Origin: Haliotis asinina
Lineage: Eukaryota; Mollusca; Gastropoda; Lepetellida; Haliotidae
Direction: 5' to 3'
DNA: 64,000 nt
Assembly (NCBI RefSeq): GCF_037392515.1
Contig: NC_090281.1
Coordinates: 55,964,753-56,028,752, forward strand
Part shown: positions 57,749 through 64,000 of the stretch, piece by piece
Layout: each line of letters opens with the position of its first letter
Position numbering within the stretch: the first letter of the stretch is position 1
Program-made: the position numbers and the translations under genes
The notes under the pieces: model-generated
Databases searched by the model: none
What the model saw: only the letters and a program-made list of their open reading frames with translations
Told to the model about the DNA's origin: nothing

Positions 57749-60174
57749 GTAGGAAATGGCACATACTTGGAACTGTCAGTTTTTAAATTTAAACCCAGTG
57801 GTTTTTAGCGTAGGCTTGATGTTATCTGTTGAACATTTAAAGGTCCCTTGACAAATGGGAAATAATACTGGGTAATACAGGACCAAGCCTCAATTTCAAA
57901 TCATATAATTTTGAACACGCTTGGAGACTTTTAATTGGCCTGGCATCATTCATCATCTAAGCACCTGTAAGGATGTTTGAGATCAAAGCCTACCATCATC
58001 GCAAACGCATACACTGGTTTACCCTATTTCCTAAAAACTGAAGGCATTGATGGCAGTTCTACAATTTGTTCAGTTGTTTGTCCCAAAACACACAACAGCT
58101 AGATGCTGTAAGGCACTGGTTTATCTCTCCCTCTGATAATATTCTTGTTCTGTCGGCACAACATTTGTGCTTGCCACTTTCACCAAAACGCCCTCATTTT
58201 CCTCCACCATATTTTCATGGACTTGTGCAGGCACAATATAAAATGTACTACTGAACCTCATTTCACTTCATCACTTCTTTCCCAGGAGACATGTCTAAAA
58301 CAGATGTATCTTTCTGCCATCTTTAGCTATCTGTCATTGTAATGCCCTGGGTGCTCGAGATGACAGGTACATGAAAGCCAATGTTCATGTGCTTGGTACG
58401 ATATTGTTTAGTTGGAGATTGGTTTAAGTTTTATTGTTCATGACAGCTTTAAACATTTGTTTCAGGTTTAACAGTTGACATGGAAATGTGTTTTTCACAT
58501 AATTAATTATGTGCATGTGATACCACAAATATGAACAAGTTGACTGAAGCTCCCACAAAATCATTCAGTGTACCAATGAAATCTGGTCATTGACTGAGCA
58601 AGGGGTTTACTATAGCCTCAAAACATGTGGGTCACCTTGACTCCCTACTGGGCTACGGTCTCAGTAGCTGCAGGGGAGACAATATTGGCTTGACTGAATC
58701 TATGGAAATGATTTTTGACAAAACACACTGAAATTAAGAGCAGTTTTGTCAGTTTTCAAAACCATTGAGAGAATTAGTGTCCAGCCATCACTGCAGGGAG
58801 TTACAGATGGGATGTCGCAATTCACATTCAACTTTAAATCAAATATTGTCACTTATACTATATACTGTGTAGTAGGGCTGAACAATTCACTTTGATTCAT
58901 CGAAAATCAAAGCTGACACCTTTGTCTCAAATTTCGATACCATTATCGCTGTTTTGAAGGTTGTAAATTTCCTGTACTATAATTTCTTCTCCAGTCACTA
59001 CTACAGATTATTGGAAAGACAGTGTGAGGTTTTGAGCAGTAGCATCCTCAGTTTCTTATAAACATTCTTCCCTGTAAATCTGCAGGGATGCTGATACCCT
59101 TAATAAATTGTCCCGACCAATGACTCAGAAACTGTCTATACAGGTACACATTGGGACTGAAAAAATAATCTGGTTTAGATACTGTGATGGATTGTAGAGC
59201 TGACAAGGTTACCTTTGACTAGAATTGAACCAATTTTGTCACTCTCAGATACATTGTTGTATCATATGATTCTCTCAATTACTGCATGCATTGACAATAA
59301 AATGTGTAAACTCACTAATTACATGTACAAGTATGCCCTTACTGAACTAAGATTAAATTATCTTTGTTGGCAGCCATGTAGTTTAACCTTAGGATTAATT
59401 GGTGACAGTACACATCTGGCAAACTCCTCACCACGTGCCTGAGTAAACAGTGCTGATTACTGTTATACCACATATTTGGGCGGCTCATTTCATGCCACAA
59501 ACTGGAATTCACAGCTGCCAGATTGCAGAGCTTTCGAATGATGATAAATGTACTACACACTTATGTTGACAACTTGCTTAATTGGACAGCTTGTAATTTT
59601 TTTGCTAGTAATGTCAGTATGGTTAAACTAGGACTTATATAGAAAGACTGAACCAAACAATCCACTCTTGATCAGGCATCAGGTTGCACTCAGTCCCCAC
59701 CAAGCAATGCTTTCTTGGCTGCTGCAGCAAGTCCCAGTACCTCAGGCACATGGTCCATTTCCCTGAAATATCAATCACTGGATTGTCTGGTATCCAGAAG
59801 GTTTGCAGGTTGTTACCATAGAGGTGGAATATGGAAGAGCGCATTTTGTAGCAATAGGACATGTCAGCATGAAATATCTGGCATTTGTACCATGTTGTAA
59901 ATCACTTGCAATAGTAAATCTTTTCATGATAACTATCATCTTGAAACAAAAACATGGTACTTGACAGGTATCTGCATCCATGTTTGAAATCTTTTGCATT
60001 TGGAAAAAATGCAACTTATTAATATTAAATGCAAAAAATATAATCATCATTCTCACCAGCAAATTGATGGAAACACATGACATTCTCCATCATTATTGGA
60101 TGACTATGATTTGAAATCAGGGATGAAATTTCTCTGCATTGATTGTTCCTGTTGTTTATCTCTTAAGTAAGTTG
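57749..60174. other. CEP135-like intron 3, first part
   Basis: No further CEP135-type coiled-coil exon found. A hAT-like end lies at 58872 and a decayed family A fragment at about 59670-59830. Confidence 0.55.
58872..58965. mobile_element. hAT-like element, left-end fragment
   Basis: tagggctgaacaattcac and gattcatcgaaaatcaaagc, then 'tttcgata', paralleling 12755-12835. The matching right end is not visible. Confidence 0.55.
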
Positions 60175-60176
60175 TA

Positions 60177-61474
60177 TAGTATTCCCAGAAATTATTGAGA
60201 ATCATGTTGCGTCATGTAACTCATTACGTTTATTAACTTCTGGTGTTTTACTTACATAAACATGTTAAAACATCATCCTTTTACAGTCTCAGTCTTGTTT
60301 TAGTACTTTGTTAGACCTCCTCGCTCAGCAATGCATGCCTGAATACGCCTAGGCACACTACCCATCAAAGTTTGTAGGTAATCGTGTGACAGGGTATCCC
60401 AATATTGGACCACCTCGGCTTTCATATCTTCAATATTTCTCAGTCCCTTTTGGTTTATTCTGTCCTTCATGACTCCCCACACATTCTCAATTGGGTTTAG
60501 GTCTGGGCTGTAACTGGGCCAGTCTAAAACTTGAACATTTTCGCCCGACAACCACTGTTTTGTGTAGCGCACAGTGTGTTTTGGGTCATTATCATGCTGG
60601 AAAATCCAATCATCTTCATACAGTGTTTGTGCTGTCGGAAGAAGGTGACCATTTAGAATGTCAACGTATCTTTCTTTTGTCAAGTTTCCCGTGAAAACAC
60701 ACAATGGCGTCACTCCGCGAGCGGATATGCCACCCCACATGTGAAACTTCGGGCTATGTTTTGGTCGCTGGTAGATAGGTTTGACAGTATCTTTGGTCCA
60801 AATTTTCACACAATTAGGGAAAAGCCAAACAGAACTTTCATCCGAAAAGAAAACATTATCCCAATCTTGATTTTCATGAGCCCGACACCAGTTTAAACGT
60901 TTTTCCTTTTGTGCATCTTTCATCAACGGCGAGGGAATTCCATGTTTTTTCACCCAATTAAGTCTCTGTAATTCCTGCCTAACTGTTTCATTGCATACCT
61001 GAGGACTTCCTCTGCTAATCATTTCATTTCTGATGTTCTCAACACTTTTCAATTTGCCCCTACTCACAATCTGTCCAAGTCTTCGGCGATCCACAGCACT
61101 GAATTTCCTAGGCCGACCTGCCCCTGCTTTGTGCTCTATCCCGGTTCCTGTTTGAATATTCTTCAAAGTTCTGTATACTGTAGACAGAGGAATACCATGT
61201 CTACAAGCTAACACTTTAGCATCAGCCTCACCCCTTTCAAAATCATCTAGAATGAGCTTTCTTTTCTCTCTTGCTGTAAATTCTGCCATGTCAACACAGG
61301 AAGCCGTCTGCTCAGACAAGGGAGATAACTCTTGACGTAATGAGCTGCCTTCTAAGGCTTCAAGAGTTGTCTCCCTTATTTAGTATGCTTAGTGCATAGT
61401 GAAAGCCCTTTTTCCAATCTTAGCATCATTAGAAAAAAAAACAAAGATTTTCTCAATAATTTCTGGGAACACTG
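60177..61474 (-). mobile_element. Tc1/mariner transposon, apparently complete
   Basis: 1298 bp with terminal repeats TAGTATTCCCAGAAATTATT (left) and CAGTGTTCCCAGAAATTATT (right, reverse strand), both continuing GAGA. TA flanks both ends (60175-60176 and 61475-61476). A second inverted pair (gggagataactcttga and tcaagagttgtctccc) lies between the transposase start and the right terminal repeat, at about 61321-61378. It is inserted in CEP135-like intron 3, opposite to that gene. Confidence 0.92.
60300..61319 (-). CDS. Tc1/mariner transposase, DD34E, intact frame
   Basis: 339 aa with no stop or frameshift; transposes the element by cut and paste at TA sites. The N-terminal HTH (about 15-55) and GAGRPRK linker (66-72) precede a second HTH-like region (75-125). 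Catalytic residues are D160 (FFSDES), D243 (QHDNDPKH) and E278 (DLNPIENVW), with 34 residues between the last two. It ends GGLTKY. The first Met at 61319 or the Met at residue 11 (MAEFT) could be the true start; the latter is close to the family's usual N-terminus. The copy looks coding-competent, but whether it is expressed is unknown. Confidence 0.95.
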   Translation of the reverse strand: MSEQTASCVDMAEFTAREKRKLILDDFERGEADAKVLACRHGIPLSTVYRTLKNIQTGTGIEHKAGAGRPRKFSAVDRRRLGQIVSRGKLKSVENIRNEMISRGSPQVCNETVRQELQRLNWVKKHGIPSPLMKDAQKEKRLNWCRAHENQDWDNVFFSDESSVWLFPNCVKIWTKDTVKPIYQRPKHSPKFHMWGGISARGVTPLCVFTGNLTKERYVDILNGHLLPTAQTLYEDDWIFQHDNDPKHTVRYTKQWLSGENVQVLDWPSYSPDLNPIENVWGVMKDRINQKGLRNIEDMKAEVVQYWDTLSHDYLQTLMGSVPRRIQACIAERGGLTKY

Positions 61475-61900
61475 TATAATGTGAGTTAAGTATGTTACCT
61501 GTAACTTGACCACCACAGTTAATACCTTTTACACCACTGTGTTCATTTTCTAAGTATGGAAAAAATTTTGTCACATTTATTTTATGACAGATATTTGAAA
61601 CTTCATATGTAATATTCCTGCTATATACCTCTTGGTAATCTCAGCAGGCTATAAGACAAACATGAGTCCAGACTCACAATATCAATCACTGAACTGTCAG
61701 GCCTGAACCCAATTATTATGGAAGCTTCAGGTGTTCTTTAACGTCTTTTTTTTTTTTCGAATAATATATTTTTATGCTCAAATTTCATGAAAACTTGAAA
61801 TGTTTTTTATTACCTTGTGATATACGAGAACACTTTATCAGTTATTAACAATTAAAAATGGCATGTTTATGGGATATTTGATTATATGATAAATAAACTG
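61475..61900. other. CEP135-like intron 3, middle part
   Basis: AT-rich; a short family A fragment near 61660-61710. No exon. Confidence 0.45.
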
Positions 61901-62162
61901 GTAGTCTAGACTGTGTACTTTGTGTACCCCTTTGATAAGTGTAAACTGGCATGACTGTGAGGGTGGGAGTTCAAATCCTGGATGGCACTCAACCAAGAAA
62001 GTACTAGAATTTGTACTTTACTAAGAAAATGTAATCCCAAACATGACATATGTTACATTTGACCACTATCAAATGGCATTGTTTAATCATAGCATTCGGC
62101 CGTGGGAGCCATGCCAATTTACACTTATAAGAGGGGTACAGAAAGTACGCAGTCTAGACTAC
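61901..62162 (+). mobile_element. tRNA-like (family C) unit enclosed by 50-bp inverted repeats
   Basis: Ends: GTAGTCTAGACTGTGTACTT on the left; on the right (reverse strand) GTAGTCTAGACTGCGTACTT. Both continue through TGTACCCCT, ATAAGTGTAAA and TGGCATG, about 50 bp with few mismatches. Between them lies a family C segment with ggagttcaaatcctggatgg (B box) and actcaaccaagaaagtacta. Either a palindromic element captured a SINE or a SINE inserted into one. Confidence 0.7.
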
Positions 62163-62189
62163 TAGTTGTCCGACTTCCATTTTTTTGGA

Positions 62190-62365
62190 AGTCACAGTGG
62201 CTGAGCGGGCTGGGTGGCTGACTTTGTGCAATGACGATTAGGTGCTTGACTGTAAGGGTGCGGGTTCGAAATCCCGGATGGGACTCAACCAAAAAAGTAC
62301 TTGACTTTGTACTTTACTAGGAAAGTGTAAGCCCAGATATGACATATGTTTTACATCTAAACCTG
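62190..62365 (+). mobile_element. tRNA-derived SINE (family C)
   Basis: gtggctgagcgggctgggtg (A box; resembles the start of a Leu or Ser tRNA) and gggttcgaaatcccggatgg (B box), then actcaaccaaaaaagtactt and tgtaagcccagatatgacat. Confidence 0.82.
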
Positions 62366-63437
62366 TTTTGTTCAAAGCTTTTCATATTGCATAAAGGGTG
62401 GAGTGCCTGGGAAAAAAAATTAGTTTGGAGACTGAGAGACAGACTATTGACAGAGACAACTCCACTACAAGATGAGAAGGGATTTTGATATTGGTTTATT
62501 ATTGAATCTCAACGTTGCTAAGAGCAGGGTCACTGCAAGTGGTCATTCTTCTCAGTCACTGTCACTGTTACTGCAAGGATAATGATATCCATTCACACAA
62601 AGTGGCTAATTTGGTATATAATTTAAAGGTCACATGCAACGTAAAACGCAACTTTGCAGATTCTGATACCTTTCGATATGCAGTTACCGAAACAAATCGT
62701 CAAAAATGCTAATTCAACCTATAAAGTTGAAGAAAAACGTGATGAAAAGAGTTTAAACGATTCACTAAATTTCCCCCAGCACTGGGGGGAAAAGTGGTTT
62801 CAACAGCTGTGCTGCGCTGCGCCCAGAATGCATGCGCAGTGAATAGGTTCATGGAGCTTGAAACAATATGCACGCCCGGAGTATGAGGTCGGGAGCAGTA
62901 GTCTAATCTTGGTTGTGTACACAAACAAGTAAATATACTACTCATTGCATAAAAAAACCTTGTTGATTGTGGTAAGCAGCCTCTGTCACAGAGAAAGCTC
63001 AATGTCTGGTTTATTGACACCTATATGTCTGCCTGCCTGTCTGCTAAAGACAATATGCAATACACAGCTTCAATCATTGACCACATGCAATTTAAACTTA
63101 TCACTATCAGGCTATGCGCCATAAACAAAATAAATTGATTTATGACTCGTGCACCCGAGTCCTGTTGCTGGCACATTTTGTAATTAGGCAGGTGTGATAC
63201 TTGTACACATGACATGTTTTTCTGTCGGGTTGCAAAGAAACTACATGTACATCCATTTTTATCGGATGACTGGATCTAACGGAAACTGGTGGAAACTCTT
63301 GTCAGTTTCAAGTCCTGCTTTGTACTTGGACGAATGACAGTTTCCAGTAGTTCACCATCTCTGCTGAGATGATTTTTGATTGGATCGAACGGAAATTCAG
63401 AGAGCATGTATTGACAAAAGCCAACATCTCTACATAC
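62366..63437. other. CEP135-like intron 3, right part
   Basis: No exon found. The GC- and CpG-richer block from about 62620 to 62930 differs from its surroundings and may be part of a dispersed repeat, but no second copy is in the window. Two related phrases, ggatctaacggaaactggtg and ggatcgaacggaaattcaga, at 63272 and 63381 show duplication. Confidence 0.4.
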
Positions 63438-63554
63438 ATTCTTTATGGATAACATCTTCTTCTAATGTATATGATTTTGTTTGACAACGGCATATGAATC
63501 CATACTGAAAAGACGTATCAAGTACAATAAAAGAAGTTGTTATCCATAAAGAAT
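63438..63554. repeat. Inverted repeat, 24-bp arms
   Basis: attctttatggataacatct(tctt) at 63438-63461 and its reverse complement at 63531-63554 with one mismatch; 69-bp loop. Confidence 0.8.
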
Positions 63555-63856
63555 CTTACTTTCTTGTGACTCGCCATAGTTCTAAAATGCCCATCTAACA
63601 GATCATCTTTCTGAACACACTATGAGCCCTCGGCGTATCAGCAAATGAACCAGCCAATCGGAAGAAGTCGTTACATATGAGTGCACATCCAATCGGTATG
63701 ACAGGGTTCGGTCTCCCGAGGGCTTTGTTTTGAGGGAAGTAAGCCCAAGTACAAAATATTGCACTTTTGAATCGCAATTGTACGCTTATAATTTTGTTTG
63801 TTTTTTTTACAAGCGGCAATGTATATTATATGTCATGAATAAGTGATAATTGTGTT

Positions 63857-64000
63857 TTAATTCAATCTAAGTAAACTTATCCTCAGTACTTTTTGTTACA
63901 CTCCACCACTACTGAGTCTAACAAAACCGTATGGGAGGTCGCGTCAGGTAACCTTTGAGATTGACCAATCAGAACACAGCTTACCAAATCGCAAAAGTGG
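63857..64000. mobile_element. End of a TTAA-flanked element, cut by the window edge
   Basis: TTAA at 63857-63860, then agtaaacttatcctcagtac, gttacactccaccactactg, gtctaacaaaaccgtatggg and ggtaacctttgagattgacc: the same terminal sequence as 42552-43180, and closer to that element's right arm. Confidence 0.8.

Overview
This is a eukaryotic window, most likely from a marine gastropod and probably an abalone-like vetigastropod. The reasons are split genes with GT-AG introns, animal-specific gene families, a high density of short non-autonomous transposons, and many SINE-like copies that end in CTCA/GAGT microsatellite tails. The species call is inference; no sequence search was possible.

Two host genes are supported exon by exon. 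(1) A complete 12-exon polypeptide N-acetylgalactosaminyltransferase gene, GALNT10-like, lies on the minus strand from the ATG at 41055 to the stop at 16316. All splice sites are GT-AG, phases agree at every junction, and the 1803-bp CDS encodes 600 aa. It has a short cytosolic tail, a type II signal anchor, the GT-A catalytic domain with DSH and WGGE motifs, and a C-terminal ricin-type lectin domain. (2) The first three coding exons of a CEP135-like centriole protein gene lie on the plus strand at 54068-57748 (237 aa). The rest of that gene lies beyond the right edge, because no further exon is visible in 57749-64000. The two genes are head to head, about 13 kb apart.

Most of the remaining sequence is mobile or repetitive. 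Positions 1-3988 hold the 3' part of an RNase H-bearing non-LTR retrotransposon with an open 1142-aa frame, and a truncated copy of its 3' end sits at 38.3 kb. An apparently intact Tc1/mariner element with an unbroken 339-aa DD34E transposase and a TA target duplication sits at 60177-61474. A second Tc1-like element at 43.47-44.40 kb has lost its catalytic centre by an in-frame deletion. Non-autonomous DNA elements include one with 60-bp terminal repeats and a perfect 9-bp target duplication (Mutator-like, 8327-8765), a hAT-like element (12755-13114), a TTAA-flanked family (42552-43180, and one entering the right edge), several palindromic elements, and a near-perfect 59-bp-arm hairpin at 36.6-36.8 kb. 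At least three SINE-like families recur, two with tRNA-like A and B boxes. The LINE and several SINEs share their last ~45 bases and tail.

Layout: 0-4 kb LINE; 4-16 kb gene-free repeats; 16.3-41.1 kb GALNT10-like gene with a 14.5-kb first intron full of minisatellites and elements; 41-54 kb intergenic repeats including an interstitial TTAGGG tract; 54-64 kb start of the CEP135-like gene. I found no evidence of a new multi-gene system. The most unusual local signals are a tandem triplication of the last GALNT10 splice acceptor, the shared LINE/SINE tail, a tRNA-like unit enclosed by inverted repeats at 61.9 kb, and the 36.6-kb hairpin.
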